This document shows, one piece after another, positions 19,309 to 27,923 of a stretch of 64,000 nt of DNA. The stretch's first letter is position 1, and each line of letters starts with the position of its first letter. This DNA is from Roseovarius sp. GTDB taxonomy: Bacteria > Pseudomonadota > Alphaproteobacteria > Rhodobacterales > Rhodobacteraceae. Under the pieces are notes generated by a model. It was not told the DNA's origin. It worked only from the letters and a program-made list of their open reading frames with translations, and ran no database searches. Made by a program: the position numbers and the translations under genes. The stretch covers positions 1 through 64,000 of the forward strand of contig JARGOC010000017.1 in the NCBI GenBank assembly GCA_029212365.1, read 5' to 3'.

Positions 19309-19734
19309 ATGGCACTAACACTGGACGATTTTGAAGGCGCGTGGGTATTGGAACGCCGGATTATGCATGACAATGCCCCGGACGCACAGTTTCGCGGCTC
19401 GGCCCGCTTTGCGCCAGATGGCGACGGGATGCTGTATGAAGAAAAGGGGTTGCTGAAAATCGCAGACCACCGCCCGGTGAGCTCGCAACGCAGCTATCTT
19501 TGGCGCGAGGGCGACGGCATACAGATCGACGTGATGTTTGACGATGGGCGCGCGTTTCACACGATTGACCCAACAAGGCCACAAGCCACGCATTTCTGTG
19601 ATCCTGACACTTATGAAGTGGCCTATCAGTTCGGGCAATGGCCTGATTGGATCAGCACCTGGAAGGTCAGCGGGCCAAGCAAATCCTACAAAATGGTCAG
19701 CACCTACAGGCGCCCGGTGCAGGGCGCGGATTAA
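19309..19734 (+). CDS. DUF6314 family protein
   Basis: 141 residues (MALTLDDFEGAWVLERRI). The pattern of alternating strands (ARFAPDGDGMLYEEKGLL, QRSYLWREGDGIQIDVMF, THFCDPDTYEVAYQF, WISTWKVSGPSKSYKMVSTY) is a small lipocalin-like beta barrel and fits DUF6314, a family I know from Rhodobacterales with no assigned role. No signal peptide is present, so it should be cytoplasmic. It is divergent from purB (70 bp between start codons) and convergent with the glyoxalase-like gene. Confidence 0.75.
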   Translation: MALTLDDFEGAWVLERRIMHDNAPDAQFRGSARFAPDGDGMLYEEKGLLKIADHRPVSSQRSYLWREGDGIQIDVMFDDGRAFHTIDPTRPQATHFCDPDTYEVAYQFGQWPDWISTWKVSGPSKSYKMVSTYRRPVQGAD

Positions 19735-19754
19735 GACGTCTGGCGGCTGTTAAC

Positions 19755-19784
19755 CGCGGGGGTGGTAGTGCAGTGACCCCCGCG
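19755..19784. terminator. inverted repeat between convergent genes, possible bidirectional terminator
   Basis: CGCGGGGGT (19755-19763), a 12-base loop and ACCCCCGCG (19776-19784) form a perfect nine-pair GC-rich stem in the 79-bp gap between two convergent genes. There is no U tract on either side, so termination is inferred from place and stability. Confidence 0.4.
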
Positions 19785-19813
19785 CCAGCCAAAGGTTAGC
19801 GCGGGGGATAGGT

Positions 19814-20242
19814 TTAGCTCAGCACCAGATGGGCCTGACCATCCGAGGTTTTTTCGACCGTGCGGCCTTGTGAGTTCACCGTTGCTGTTACCTGTCGGCG
19901 CAAAGAGCTGAACTTGTCAGAGGCAACAACATCAACAGGTGTATCAAACACCACCGTCAGTTGCGTGTGGCTGTGACCTTTGCGGCTGACTGATTTGATC
20001 TGGCCGACAAAGGCGTGTCCAAGATAATGCCCCTGTACCGACTGGCCAATCTGCCAGCGTGGGGCAGGGGTGGCTTGGCTTGCGGCGGCAAGGGTGTTCC
20101 AGTCCCGGTATCCCCATTGGTGCGCCACAGTTTCAAGAGCCGCGCCATGAGACATGTTGCTGCCTTGATCCGCCAGAGTTGAGCGCAAACGACGGGCCTG
20201 CGATTTGAGGGCGTCACGAGAGGGTAAAGTTGTATACGTCAT
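19814..20242 (-). CDS. glyoxalase-superfamily-related protein (Glyoxalase_8-like N-terminus)
   Basis: 142 residues from the ATG at 20242 (MTYTTLPSRDALKSQARRLR), with GAGGA a suitable distance upstream. The N-terminal half, LKSQARRLRSTLADQG then SHGAALETVAHQWGYRDWNTLAA, is the conserved block seen in proteins named glyoxalase superfamily (Glyoxalase_8). It resembles a small helical module followed by WNTL. The C-terminal half (WQIGQSVQGHYLGHAFVGQI ... LTVVFDTPVDVVASDKF) looks like a beta domain with no metal ligands that I can point to. No enzyme activity can be claimed. Confidence 0.7.
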   Translation of the reverse strand: MTYTTLPSRDALKSQARRLRSTLADQGSNMSHGAALETVAHQWGYRDWNTLAAASQATPAPRWQIGQSVQGHYLGHAFVGQIKSVSRKGHSHTQLTVVFDTPVDVVASDKFSSLRRQVTATVNSQGRTVEKTSDGQAHLVLS

Positions 20243-20398
20243 GGTTTCTTCCTCGGTGGTGTCTTGATCCGAGAGCGGGTGTTCGCCTTGCCACCCGGCT
20301 ATGACACATGAGGTCAAAAACGAGAGGGTCTAGGTAGGTTCAGAACTTCACCACAGGCCAATGGACCTTGCGAACGGCGGGGGCCTGAACCCCTTGAA

Positions 20399-20425
20399 GA
20401 GCGCACAGATAGGCACTGTGCGCTC
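20399..20425. repeat. perfect 10-bp inverted repeat in an intergenic gap
   Basis: GAGCGCACAG (20399-20408), loop of seven, CTGTGCGCTC (20416-20425). It lies 41 bp past the stop of the membrane-anchored gene at 20466 (minus strand) and lacks a U tract. It could be a terminator-like stem or a protein-binding palindrome. Confidence 0.45.
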
Positions 20426-20465
20426 ATGGGTCAAGGATGGGACTTTAGGGTGTTGCGCGAAAGGC

Positions 20466-21200
20466 TCAGCTATGTGCGTGGGTAGGCACCAGATCGCGCA
20501 GGGTTGAGTAAATCAGCAAGGAGGCCCCCACGGGCGGCGTATAAAGCAGCATCGTGGCCCCCAGCGTATAAATGGTCAGCCGCTTTGGCAGGGATGTCGC
20601 ATCCTGGGGGGGCAGGATTTCCCCCTCGACATTCACAACCTCGGGGTCGTGCCCTTCAAACTGTGGCGTGTGAGCGCGTATGAAATCCGGATCCAGTGTA
20701 ATATCACGAGTATAAGCGCGATCCTGTTTGAAACCGCGCCCACTCGGGGCGCGGGGCGCACCATCGTCGGGCGTGCTAAAATCGCGGTTGAGGATTTCAG
20801 TGACAGTGTCCACCAATTCAGTGCCCACTGGCTGGGTGGCATCGGCGTGGAATACGGTTTCAAAGTTCAGGTAGCTGTCCATATGGGTCACCAGAATATC
20901 TTTGACGAATTCGCAGGTTTCACGATTGACCAACAAATTACCGCCGCTGGTGGCGTGGCCCACAGCAAAAACCAGAAAGGACGAGCCGCCTTCATAGGCC
21001 GCGGGCAACCAGCCCATCAATACCCGCAGGCTGTCACGCTCCAGAATGGCGATGTCATCGCTGTCCCAGATCAAGCTGCGCCGTGTGAGGCCAAAAGGGC
21101 GGAACGAAATATCCAGCTCTTCGACGATATCCTCGAAACTCTGAGTGGGGGGAACGCTAAACTCTAAAGCAGCTATTGTTCCAAACGTTTCCTTGGCCAT
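20466..21200 (-). CDS. membrane-anchored protein of unknown family, paralogue of the gene at 22395
   Basis: 244 residues from the ATG at 21200 (MAKETFGTIAALEFSV). A soluble region of about 200 residues is followed by two closely spaced hydrophobic stretches near the C-terminus (TIYTLGATMLLYTPPVGASLLIYSTLR). There is no signal peptide. The soluble part runs DIAILERDSLRVLMGW, SSFLVFAVGH, CEFVKDILVTHMD, ETVFHADATQPVG. The same order of elements and a C-terminal 'PVG-A-L-Y-LLR' hairpin occur in the protein at 22395-23216, so I take the two as one family. I recall similar unnamed proteins in Rhodobacterales. No function can be given. Confidence 0.65.
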   Translation of the reverse strand: MAKETFGTIAALEFSVPPTQSFEDIVEELDISFRPFGLTRRSLIWDSDDIAILERDSLRVLMGWLPAAYEGGSSFLVFAVGHATSGGNLLVNRETCEFVKDILVTHMDSYLNFETVFHADATQPVGTELVDTVTEILNRDFSTPDDGAPRAPSGRGFKQDRAYTRDITLDPDFIRAHTPQFEGHDPEVVNVEGEILPPQDATSLPKRLTIYTLGATMLLYTPPVGASLLIYSTLRDLVPTHAHS

Positions 21201-21327
21201 TGTCCTGGTCCTCACGGTTTGCTGTTGCTGTGTTCAGGAAACCGGTGAAATTTGTTCTAAATTAGCCCCAATTGGGTTCTGGGAGGGGCAGTCAGGGCTA
21301 ACAGGGCGATCAGCGGGTATTTCACGC

Positions 21328-21357
21328 AAAAAACCGCCTACAACGGGTGCAGGCGGC
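21328..21357 (-). terminator. terminator of the lytic transglycosylase gene
   Basis: On the minus strand the sequence reads GCCGCCTGCACCCGTTGTAG then GCGGTTTTTTGCG. CCGCCTGCA pairs with TGTAGGCGG (one mismatch) and a run of six U follows. It lies 38 bp past the stop at 21395. Confidence 0.75.
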
Positions 21358-21394
21358 TTGGCAGGGGCTATTTTCTAGGATGTGCCGCCTTGCG

Positions 21395-22198
21395 TCAGCC
21401 GTCGATCTTGGCGCCCATGATGGCAATGGCTTTTTGATAGACGCCGGCTGCGTTCCATTCCTTGATCACACGGAAATTGGGCTGGCCTTCCTGATAGCCC
21501 TTGCCGGGTTTCCAGCCCTTCTGGCGCAGGAAATTGGCAGTTGAGGTCAGCGCATCGGTCTGGTTGTAAAAATCCACACGCCCATCACCATTGCCATCAA
21601 CACCGTATTTGATGGCATTGCCGGGCAGGAATTGGGTATGGCCCAGCTCGCCATGTTTGGCCCCTTTGGTGGCGGGTGTGATCGAGCCTTGATCCACCAG
21701 TTTCAATGCACCGATGGCATGTGGCACAAAGAAATCGGACCGCCGACAATCATAGGCCAACGTCGTGATGGCCGACACGACCGAGCTGTCACCCATAAAG
21801 CCGCCAAATCCGGTTTCCATGCCGTGAATGGCAATCACAACACCCGCAGGCACACCGTATTGGCGCTCAATCGCGTCATAAAAGCTGGCGCTTTTGGCTT
21901 TGCGTTTGCGGCCCTGGCTGATGATCGTATTTGCGCCACGCACTTTCATGAATTTATCAAGCGAGTATTTGAAGCTTTTCTGATTGCGATCGGCAGCAAT
22001 GGTCTTGGATGCATATTTTGCCCCGGCAAGCGCCTGCAAACCGCGCGGCCCAACCCCGGCGCGTTTGGCTTCGGAGGCGAATGCGCTTTTCCAGGCTTCA
22101 AACCCACCCGAAGTATTGCCACAGGGCGCGGCCACTGCGGCGGCTGGCATTACCCAAATTGTGGCGGCGACAACAGCGGCGAAACATTTACGATACAT
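21395..22198 (-). CDS. lytic murein transglycosylase (MltB type)
   Basis: 267 residues from the ATG at 22198. Residues 1-23 form a signal peptide ending AVAAPCG, so the enzyme is periplasmic and not lipidated. The catalytic glutamate sits in AIHGMETGFGGFMG, the counterpart of the MltB active site. It is followed by SVVSAITTLAYD, the family's HTQFLPGNAIKYGVDGNGDG (calcium-loop-like Asp-rich turn) and STANFLRQKGWKPGKGY. It cuts the glycan strand of peptidoglycan forming anhydro-muramic ends. No peptidoglycan-binding domain follows, so it is the short form. A terminator lies downstream. Confidence 0.92.
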   Translation of the reverse strand: MYRKCFAAVVAATIWVMPAAAVAAPCGNTSGGFEAWKSAFASEAKRAGVGPRGLQALAGAKYASKTIAADRNQKSFKYSLDKFMKVRGANTIISQGRKRKAKSASFYDAIERQYGVPAGVVIAIHGMETGFGGFMGDSSVVSAITTLAYDCRRSDFFVPHAIGALKLVDQGSITPATKGAKHGELGHTQFLPGNAIKYGVDGNGDGRVDFYNQTDALTSTANFLRQKGWKPGKGYQEGQPNFRVIKEWNAAGVYQKAIAIMGAKIDG

Positions 22199-22344
22199 AG
22201 CAAGGTTCTCCCTACCCAAACTTTGGACCAAGTTTAGACAAGCCAGACATCGCAGCAAGGGTAAACTTATGCCAATTGGGCAAGCCGCCCACTCCGAGCA
22301 GAAAGCGGGCGGCTGGGAGCCAGTTCAATCGGCCATTGGCGCGC

Positions 22345-22397
22345 CGTTAAGGCGTATCATCCAAAATCCTGATACGCGCCTTATGCGAAGCGCTTTA
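22345..22397. repeat. palindromic repeat, family A, copy at a stop codon
   Basis: Read on the minus strand it starts TAAAGCGCTTCGCATAA, and the TAA is the stop codon of the gene at 22395. It continues as an imperfect palindrome with inner arms GGCGTATCA and TGATACGCC. The TAAAGCG-TTCGCATAA half matches the copies at 1608-1658 and 26960-27006. Confidence 0.55.
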
Positions 22398-23216
22398 GGG
22401 AATAAATGTTTGAAGCACCGTGGCAGCTTGTGCCACTGAGCCAAAGGTCTGTAGCGCTATGAACGTGCCGGTCAAGGCCGCTGCCTGATTGGCCAGCCGC
22501 AGGTTTTCGCCACGCAACAGGTTTATCACGATCAGCACAATGCCAACGGGCAAGCATAACAGGGCCACTGCCATGGACATGAACCAGGCCGAAAGACGCA
22601 AAATTGGCGTTTGCTCACGAATTTCGGGGGTGGGCGGGGCAGTCTCTGCTTCGGGGTCCAGGAACGCGTCGCGCAACGCGCCCTGATCGGCATCGGCAAT
22701 GGCCCAGGCCGCATTGTGTTGCAGCTGACGATCAAGCCGCTCGCTGCACTCTTCGATCTGTTGACGCGCCAATGTGGGGTGTGAAACCTGCTTGTCAGGG
22801 CGTGGCGGGTGTGTGGCGTTGTATGGATTATCTTTGGGGGTGGCCAACGTGTCTGTGGCGCTTAGGAATTCACTTCCGGAAAACACTGCTTTGTGTCCCG
22901 CCAAAATCACATGGTCGGCGTGCAGTTCGATCTGCAACGCGCGTAACAAATGGGCCAGAACGGTATTGTTGCTGATTTGGGGCGGGGTCGTTGCATTGGT
23001 GCGACATAGAATTTGCAGGGACAACACCACGTCAGCGGGTTTGCGCAACGCGCCAACCAACTGGTCCTTCAACAAGGCAATGCGCACCTGGTGATGGTTG
23101 GTTTTGATCTGCGCGCTGGAGTCGGATACAATCCGAATTCCTGCAACACGCTGTTGCAGCGCTTCAAATGCCGCACCGATATGATTGCCTGTTTCAACAA
23201 TGTCGATCTCTCTCAT
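22395..23216 (-). CDS. membrane-anchored protein of unknown family, paralogue of the gene at 20466
   Basis: 273 residues from the ATG at 23216 (MREIDIVETGNHIGAAFEAL). A GTG at 23315 would extend it by 33 residues of poor quality. The N-terminal 130 residues (VRIALLKDQLV, ADVVLSLQILCRT, LLRALQIELHADHVILAG) follow the same plan as the neighbour at 20466. A polar, Pro-rich linker comes next, then a C-terminal membrane hairpin (RLSAWFMSMAVALLCLPVG, IVLIVINLLRG) and a further hydrophobic tail. Its stop codon is the first three bases of a family-A palindrome. The function is unknown. Two such genes flanking a lytic transglycosylase suggests a shared envelope role, which is a guess. Confidence 0.65.
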   Translation of the reverse strand: MREIDIVETGNHIGAAFEALQQRVAGIRIVSDSSAQIKTNHHQVRIALLKDQLVGALRKPADVVLSLQILCRTNATTPPQISNNTVLAHLLRALQIELHADHVILAGHKAVFSGSEFLSATDTLATPKDNPYNATHPPRPDKQVSHPTLARQQIEECSERLDRQLQHNAAWAIADADQGALRDAFLDPEAETAPPTPEIREQTPILRLSAWFMSMAVALLCLPVGIVLIVINLLRGENLRLANQAAALTGTFIALQTFGSVAQAATVLQTFIP

Positions 23217-23395
23217 ATTGAGAAAAACCAGACCTGATGAAACCCATGTTGTGCCTGTCCCCATTTGGGTGTCTCGCAGTGTTGTTATTGTTCGCTCATC
23301 CCAAATAAGTGACACAGGATCATGTGATCAGTTTGTTTCAAATATGGAAACATCTTGGCGAACTGTCTGGATTGAGGCACAAATCCAAACGCACC

Positions 23396-23430
23396 TCAAA
23401 AAGAAAGGGCGCCGGAATGCGGCGCCCTTT
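23396..23430 (-). terminator. terminator of the glnB-glnA operon
   Basis: AAAGGGCGCCG (23404-23414), loop GAATG, CGGCGCCCTTT (23420-23430) make a perfect 11-bp stem. On the minus strand TTTCTTTTTGAGG follows. It is 31 bp past the glnA stop. Confidence 0.9.
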
Positions 23431-23460
23431 GTTGGTGTAGCTGGTTTGCTGTGAGGGTAA

Positions 23461-24867
23461 TCAGCAGCTGTAGTACATTCCGAATTCCACCGGGTGGGGG
23501 GTATGTTCATACAGCTCGATCTCTTCCATTTTGAGGTCGATATAGCCATCAATCTGATCTTTGGTGAACACATCACCAGCCAGCAGGAAGTCATGATCAG
23601 CCGCCAGGGCCTCCATCGCTTCACGCAAGGAGCCACAAACCGTGGGGATGCCGCTCAGCTCTTCGGCAGGCAGATCATAGAGGTTCTTGTCCATCGCCTC
23701 GCCTGGGTCGATCTTGTTCTTGATACCGTCAAGGCCGGCCATCAAGAGCGCTGCAAAGCAAAGATAGGGGTTTGCTGCTGGATCAGGGAAACGGGCCTCA
23801 ACGCGCTTGGCTTTGGGGCTTTCGGTCCATGGAATACGTACACAACCCGAGCGGTTGCGCGCAGAATAGGCGCGCAGAACCGGGGCTTCAAACCCAGGAA
23901 TCAGCCGCTTGTAGCTGTTGGTCGCAGGGTTGGTGAAGGCGTTCAGTGTTTTGGCGTGCTTCAGGATGCCGCCAATATAATACAATGCCTCTTGTGACAG
24001 GTCAGCGTATTTATCGCCTGCAAACAAGGGCTTGCCACCTTTCCAGATGGACATGTTTACATGCATGCCGGTGCCGTTGTCGCCGTAGATTGGCTTGGGC
24101 ATGAATGTCGCCGTTTTGCCATAGGCCTGTGCCACATTGTGGATCACATATTTGTATTTCTGCAACTCATCGGCTTGCTTGGTCAGCGAGTCAAAAATCA
24201 GGCCCAATTCGTGCTGACATGACGCCACTTCGTGGTGGTGCTTGTCCACTTTCATGCCCAGACGCTTCATCGTGCTGAGCATTTCGGAACGGATGTCTTG
24301 GGCGTCGTCAGTGGGGTTCACCGGGAAGTAGCCGCCCTTGAGGCCAGCGCGATGGCCCATATTGCCCATCTCATACTCAGAATCGGTGTTCCATGAGGCG
24401 TCGATTGCATCAACTTCGTAGGATACTTTGTTGATAGAATTTGAGAAACGCACATCGTCAAACAAGAAAAACTCAGCTTCGGGGCCCATATAGGCCACAT
24501 CACCGATGCCCGAGGATTTCAGATAGGCCTCGGCCTTTTGAGCGGTGCCACGTGGGTCACGGTTATACGGCTCGCCGGTGTCCGGCTCAACAACCGAGCA
24601 ATGCACGCAGATCGTTTTCTCGGCATAGAAGGGGTCAACATAAGCGCTGTCGGTGTCCAGCATCAGCTTCATGTCTGAAGATTCAATGGATTTCCAACCG
24701 GCAATCGAAGAGCCATCAAACATGAAGCCCTCTTCGATGAAATCTTCGTCCACTAGATCGGAGACGATGGTTACATGTTGCAGTTTGCCACGCGGGTCAG
24801 TGAAACGGATATCAACATATTCGATATCTCCGTCCGCGATGGTCTTGAGCAGGTCTGTCGCGCTCAT
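23461..24867 (-). CDS. glnA: glutamine synthetase, type I
   Basis: 468 residues, full-length GSI-beta form. It joins ammonia to glutamate with ATP in a dodecamer. Seen are the N-terminal DGSSIAGW, the metal-site glutamates in [26 protein letters not shown], the ATP loop [14 protein letters not shown], and [10 protein letters not shown]. The adenylylation tyrosine is exactly Tyr397 ([10 protein letters not shown]), so activity is switched by GlnE, whose gene is at 33343. It is the second gene after glnB (27 bp gap) and is followed by a strong terminator. Confidence 0.98.
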   Translation of the reverse strand: MSATDLLKTIADGDIEYVDIRFTDPRGKLQHVTIVSDLVDEDFIEEGFMFDGSSIAGWKSIESSDMKLMLDTDSAYVDPFYAEKTICVHCSVVEPDTGEPYNRDPRGTAQKAEAYLKSSGIGDVAYMGPEAEFFLFDDVRFSNSINKVSYEVDAIDASWNTDSEYEMGNMGHRAGLKGGYFPVNPTDDAQDIRSEMLSTMKRLGMKVDKHHHEVASCQHELGLIFDSLTKQADELQKYKYVIHNVAQAYGKTATFMPKPIYGDNGTGMHVNMSIWKGGKPLFAGDKYADLSQEALYYIGGILKHAKTLNAFTNPATNSYKRLIPGFEAPVLRAYSARNRSGCVRIPWTESPKAKRVEARFPDPAANPYLCFAALLMAGLDGIKNKIDPGEAMDKNLYDLPAEELSGIPTVCGSLREAMEALAADHDFLLAGDVFTKDQIDGYIDLKMEEIELYEHTPHPVEFGMYYSC

Positions 24868-24895
24868 GGCAGTCTTCCTTCAGTTTATGGGTGTC

Positions 24896-25258
<363 letters not shown>

Positions 25259-25275
25259 TTAAAGCGTTTGAGAAC
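25259..25275. repeat. half copy of the family-A palindrome
   Basis: TTAAAGCGTTTGAGAAC matches the left arm of family A over TTAAAGCGTTT, but the right arm is absent. It lies in the glnB upstream region and not at a stop codon, so it may be a decayed copy or chance. Confidence 0.3.
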
Positions 25276-25344
25276 ACTTCTATTCTGGGTGCTCAATCGG
25301 ATAGGGTAAATTGGCCGCATGTGTCGCTGTTCCGGTAGGCAGGT

Positions 25345-25379
25345 GCACAATAAATAGGCGAAAAGATCAGTAATTGTGC
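25345..25379. promoter_or_regulatory. inverted repeat between glnB and nnr, possible operator
   Basis: GCACAATAA (25345-25353) and TAATTGTGC (25371-25379) match in eight of nine positions as an inverted pair with centres about two and a half helical turns apart. The pair lies in the 171-bp gap between the divergent glnB and nnr. The left arm overlaps GGTGCAC, which resembles an NtrC half-site, but a full NtrC palindrome is not present. Confidence 0.3.
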
Positions 25380-25405
25380 GGAATAGAAACGCAAAGGATT
25401 GCCCC

Positions 25406-26962
25406 ATGACCGAATTGCTAACCGCCGCCCAAATGCGCGCCGTTGAAAGGGCCGCGATTGAATCGGGACAGGTGACAGGCCTTGAACTGATGGAACGTGC
25501 CGGGCGCGGCGTGGTCGAGGCCGTGTTTGAAGAATGGCCCGAACTGGCCAAAACCGCCCACCGCGCCGTGGTTCTGTGCGGCCCCGGCAACAACGGCGGC
25601 GACGGGTTTGTCGTGGCTAGGTTGTTGAAGGAATGGGGCTGGGAGGTTGAGGTGTTTTTGTACGGTGATCCCGCCAAGCTGCCACCTGATGCGAAGGTGA
25701 ATTATGATCGGTGGGTGCAGGACAATCCTGTAAAACCCACCCTAGATGCAGCAGATGCAGTGCGCGATACTCATTTGCTGATTGATGCCCTGTTCGGAAC
25801 TGGATTGACACGTGGGCTGGGCGAAGAGTTTGAAAGTATCTGGGAAGCTCACCTCGATTGTCTGGCGCAGAATACCCCAGTTGTCGCGGTCGATATCGCC
25901 TCGGGTATATGCGCAGACAGTGGGCTTGAACTCGGCTCATTTGCCTTCATGGCGCATATCGAGGTCAGTTTTCACCGACAGAAGCTCGGGCATCAATTGG
26001 GTGAGCGGTCAGGCGTTCCGAAGGTGAAAGATATCGGACTGGAAAGCTGGCAGCCGACTTGGCGATTGCGCAATGAGTTGGTGCGCCTTGTGAACATTCC
26101 GGCGGACGGTGATTTACCAGATCTGCTGAAGGCCATTGTTGATCACAAATACGACCACGGTCACGCCCTGATCCTCTCGGGTGGTGCGGGCAAAACCGGT
26201 GCCGCAAGATTGGCGGCGCGGGGGGCGCTGAGGATTGGGGCGGGGGTGGTGACGGTTGGTGTGCCGCCTTCGGCGCAGATGGAGGTGGCCGGGCAGATCA
26301 CGGCCCTGATGTTGAAACGGATTGAGGGGGCTGATGGTCTGGCTGAAGTGTTGCAGGACAAGCGGATCAATGCGCTGTGTCTGGGGCCTGGGATGGGGCT
26401 TGAACGGGCGCGAGAGCTGGTGCCTGCGGTGTTGCGGCAAGGTGGGATTAAATCCCACCCTACGGTGTTGGATGCGGATGCGCTGTCGGCTTATAAGGAT
26501 GACCCGGAGGCACTGTTTGACATGCTGCACGAGGGGTGCGTTTTGACGCCCCATGGCGGAGAGTTTGCGCGGCTTTTTCCGGATATTGCAGAAAAGCTGA
26601 GTGCTGTGCCCAGCGTAGGCCCGGCCTATTCCAAGGTGGATGCCACGCGCGCGGCGGCGAAGCGGGCGGGCTGTGTTGTGCTGTTCAAGGGGCCGGATAC
26701 GGTGATTGCACATCCTGACGGGCGTTGTTCGATCAACTCGGCACGGTATGAACGCGCTGCCCCGTGGCTGGCCACAGCCGGTTCCGGCGATGTATTGGCG
26801 GGGTTCATAACCGGGCTTTTGGCGCGTGGGTTTGATCCGATGCAAGCGGCGGAAACCGCGGTGTGGTTGCATGTGGAATGTGCACGCAGTTTTGGGCCAG
26901 GATTGATTGCCGAGGATCTGCCCGAGCAATTGCCGCAAGTGTTCCGCGATTTAGAGGTTTAA
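25406..26962 (+). CDS. nnr: bifunctional NAD(P)H-hydrate epimerase / ADP-dependent NAD(P)H-hydrate dehydratase
   Basis: 518 residues from the ATG at 25406, preceded by AAAGGA; a GTG at 25376 is in frame but lacks support. The N-terminal YjeF domain (epimerase) shows LMERAGRGVVEAVF and VLCGPGNNGGDGFVVARLL. The C-terminal ribokinase-like dehydratase shows HALILSGGAGKTGAARLAARGAL, VLTPHGGEFARLF, VVLFKGPDTVIA and TAGSGDVLAGFITGLL. It repairs hydrated NADH and NADPH. An oddity is the stretch GGIKSHPT just before VLDADAL. It is encoded by a perfect palindrome, GGTGGGATT-A-AATCCCACC, which looks like an inserted repeat kept in frame. Another family-A palindrome supplies the stop codon. Confidence 0.95.
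   Translation: MTELLTAAQMRAVERAAIESGQVTGLELMERAGRGVVEAVFEEWPELAKTAHRAVVLCGPGNNGGDGFVVARLLKEWGWEVEVFLYGDPAKLPPDAKVNYDRWVQDNPVKPTLDAADAVRDTHLLIDALFGTGLTRGLGEEFESIWEAHLDCLAQNTPVVAVDIASGICADSGLELGSFAFMAHIEVSFHRQKLGHQLGERSGVPKVKDIGLESWQPTWRLRNELVRLVNIPADGDLPDLLKAIVDHKYDHGHALILSGGAGKTGAARLAARGALRIGAGVVTVGVPPSAQMEVAGQITALMLKRIEGADGLAEVLQDKRINALCLGPGMGLERARELVPAVLRQGGIKSHPTVLDADALSAYKDDPEALFDMLHEGCVLTPHGGEFARLFPDIAEKLSAVPSVGPAYSKVDATRAAAKRAGCVVLFKGPDTVIAHPDGRCSINSARYERAAPWLATAGSGDVLAGFITGLLARGFDPMQAAETAVWLHVECARSFGPGLIAEDLPEQLPQVFRDLEV
26441..26465. repeat. family-B palindromic repeat inside nnr
   Basis: GGTGGGATT (26441-26449), one base, AATCCCACC (26451-26459), then CTACGG. It is nearly the same as the element at 38989-39013 (GGTGGGGT...ACCCCACC, CTACGA). 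It adds about eight codons to nnr without breaking the frame. I recall GTAGGGTGGG-type palindromes as common dispersed repeats in this bacterial group. Confidence 0.6.
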
Positions 26963-27006
26963 AGCGTTTCGCGTAAACCTGATTTAGAGGTTTTGCCCCA
27001 AACGCT
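26960..27006. repeat. palindromic repeat, family A, copy providing the nnr stop
   Basis: Nested arms AGCGTTT (26963-26969) with AAACGCT (27000-27006) and AAACCT with AGGTTT. The initial TAA is the stop codon of nnr. A 13-base direct repeat, GATTTAGAGGTTT, occurs at 26948-26960 (last codons of nnr) and again at 26981-26993 inside the palindrome. Confidence 0.6.
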
Positions 27007-27094
27007 GACACCCTTCATATGTCGCGCTGAATATCGCCTTTTGCCTGGCTTAGGTGAAGGGCGATACGCTCTGGGCCATGACCAACCGACAAGA

Positions 27095-27119
27095 TAAAAA
27101 CCCGGTACCCGAACCGGGG
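27095..27119 (-). terminator. terminator of the Hint-domain gene
   Basis: On the minus strand the stem CCCGGT (27118-27113), six-base loop, ACCGGG (27106-27101) is followed by TTTTTATC. It lies 25 bp after the stop at 27144 and is the right distance for that gene. Confidence 0.65.
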
Positions 27120-27143
27120 TTTTGCCCTGCGGTGATGGCGAGG

Positions 27144-27668
27144 TCAGGCGGCTTGAGGGGCCTGTGCTGCATGGTGTGCCGCTGCATCGCTGGCCACTTC
27201 CAGGCCGTCTACATAAAGGATATGCGGGCGGTCAAAATCAAGCTCATAGAGCGTCATGTCCTGTTCGCCCTCGTCGGTGATGAATTCGCCATCAATCAGA
27301 CGATGTGCTTCAATCAAGGCGGCACCAACGGAGCTGAACATCGCGGATGCACGCCAGTCACGGATCAAAACTGGCTGGCCTGCAGGCAATAGAACGTCAC
27401 GTTCAGGGCGGGTATGACCCAGTGATCCTGCCTGAATGCGTACTGCACGGGTGGTGATCTTGCGACTGCGCACAGATGTGACACGCGCCACGCCGCTATC
27501 ACGCGTGATGACCCGGTCACCGACGCTCAGCTCTGATACCGGCTTTTCGCCATCAAGCGTCAGGATGTAGCTGTCAGATTGCAGACCCGACACTTCGGAA
27601 GTTGGGGATTCATTAAGGGTACCTTTGGGATTTTTCCCATCGATACGCCCGACCGTTTTCGGTTTCAT
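27144..27668 (-). CDS. stand-alone Hint (hedgehog/intein) domain protein
   Basis: 174 residues. After about 30 polar residues comes a Hint fold: YILTLDGEKPVSELSVGDRVITRDSG, VTSVRSRKITTRAVRIQAGSLG, RDVLLPAGQPVLIRDWRA, and then ITDEGEQDMTLYELDFDRPHILYVDGLEV. This is the pattern of the Rhodobacterales Hint_2 proteins. The usual nucleophilic Cys at the first Hint residue is not present (the position reads SDSYILTL), so self-cleavage is unlikely. Large relatives carry calcium-binding repeats in front; this one has none. It ends in an Ala/His-rich tail (SDAAAHHAAQAPQAA). The role is unknown. It is divergent from tRNA-Leu and has its own terminator. Confidence 0.75.
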   Translation of the reverse strand: MKPKTVGRIDGKNPKGTLNESPTSEVSGLQSDSYILTLDGEKPVSELSVGDRVITRDSGVARVTSVRSRKITTRAVRIQAGSLGHTRPERDVLLPAGQPVLIRDWRASAMFSSVGAALIEAHRLIDGEFITDEGEQDMTLYELDFDRPHILYVDGLEVASDAAAHHAAQAPQAA

Positions 27669-27839
27669 GGCGTTTCTCGCTTTAACACTGCCTCAGTATT
27701 TTCAACAGAATATGGCAAGAATCGGTTAATGTCGTGCCTTTTTTCGTACACGCCCTGAAAAAAGCGCATTTTTTACCCTCGCATCCGGCAATCGGCTTTG
27801 TTAGAGAGCAGCAACACGCGCATGGCTGCGTGGCAAAGT

Positions 27840-27923
27840 GCGGGTGTGGCGGAATTGGTAGACGCACCAGATTTAGGTTCTGGCGCCTATGGCGTGGGGG
27901 TTCGAGTCCCTTCACCCGCACCA
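27840..27923 (+). tRNA. tRNA-Leu(UAG)
   Basis: The acceptor stem GCGGGTG pairs with CACCCGC, with discriminator A and encoded CCA (27921-27923). The D-arm has GGAATTGGTAGACGC, the anticodon stem-loop is CCAGA-TTTAGGT-TCTGG with anticodon TAG, a long variable arm marks a class II tRNA, and the T-loop is GGTTCGAGTCCC. It reads CUN leucine codons. Its 3' half is the attachment site of the element that follows: the recombinase remnant on the minus strand ends inside it. Confidence 0.97.

Noticed and set aside
22283..22314. AGCCGCCC...GGGCGGCT inverted repeat as a terminator
   Set aside because: The loop is 16 bases and no U tract follows on either strand; likely chance in GC-rich DNA.
25342..25350. 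NtrC binding site before glnB
   Set aside because: Only one half-site (GGTGCAC) is seen; the second half of the palindrome is missing, so I list only the inverted GCACAAT repeat.
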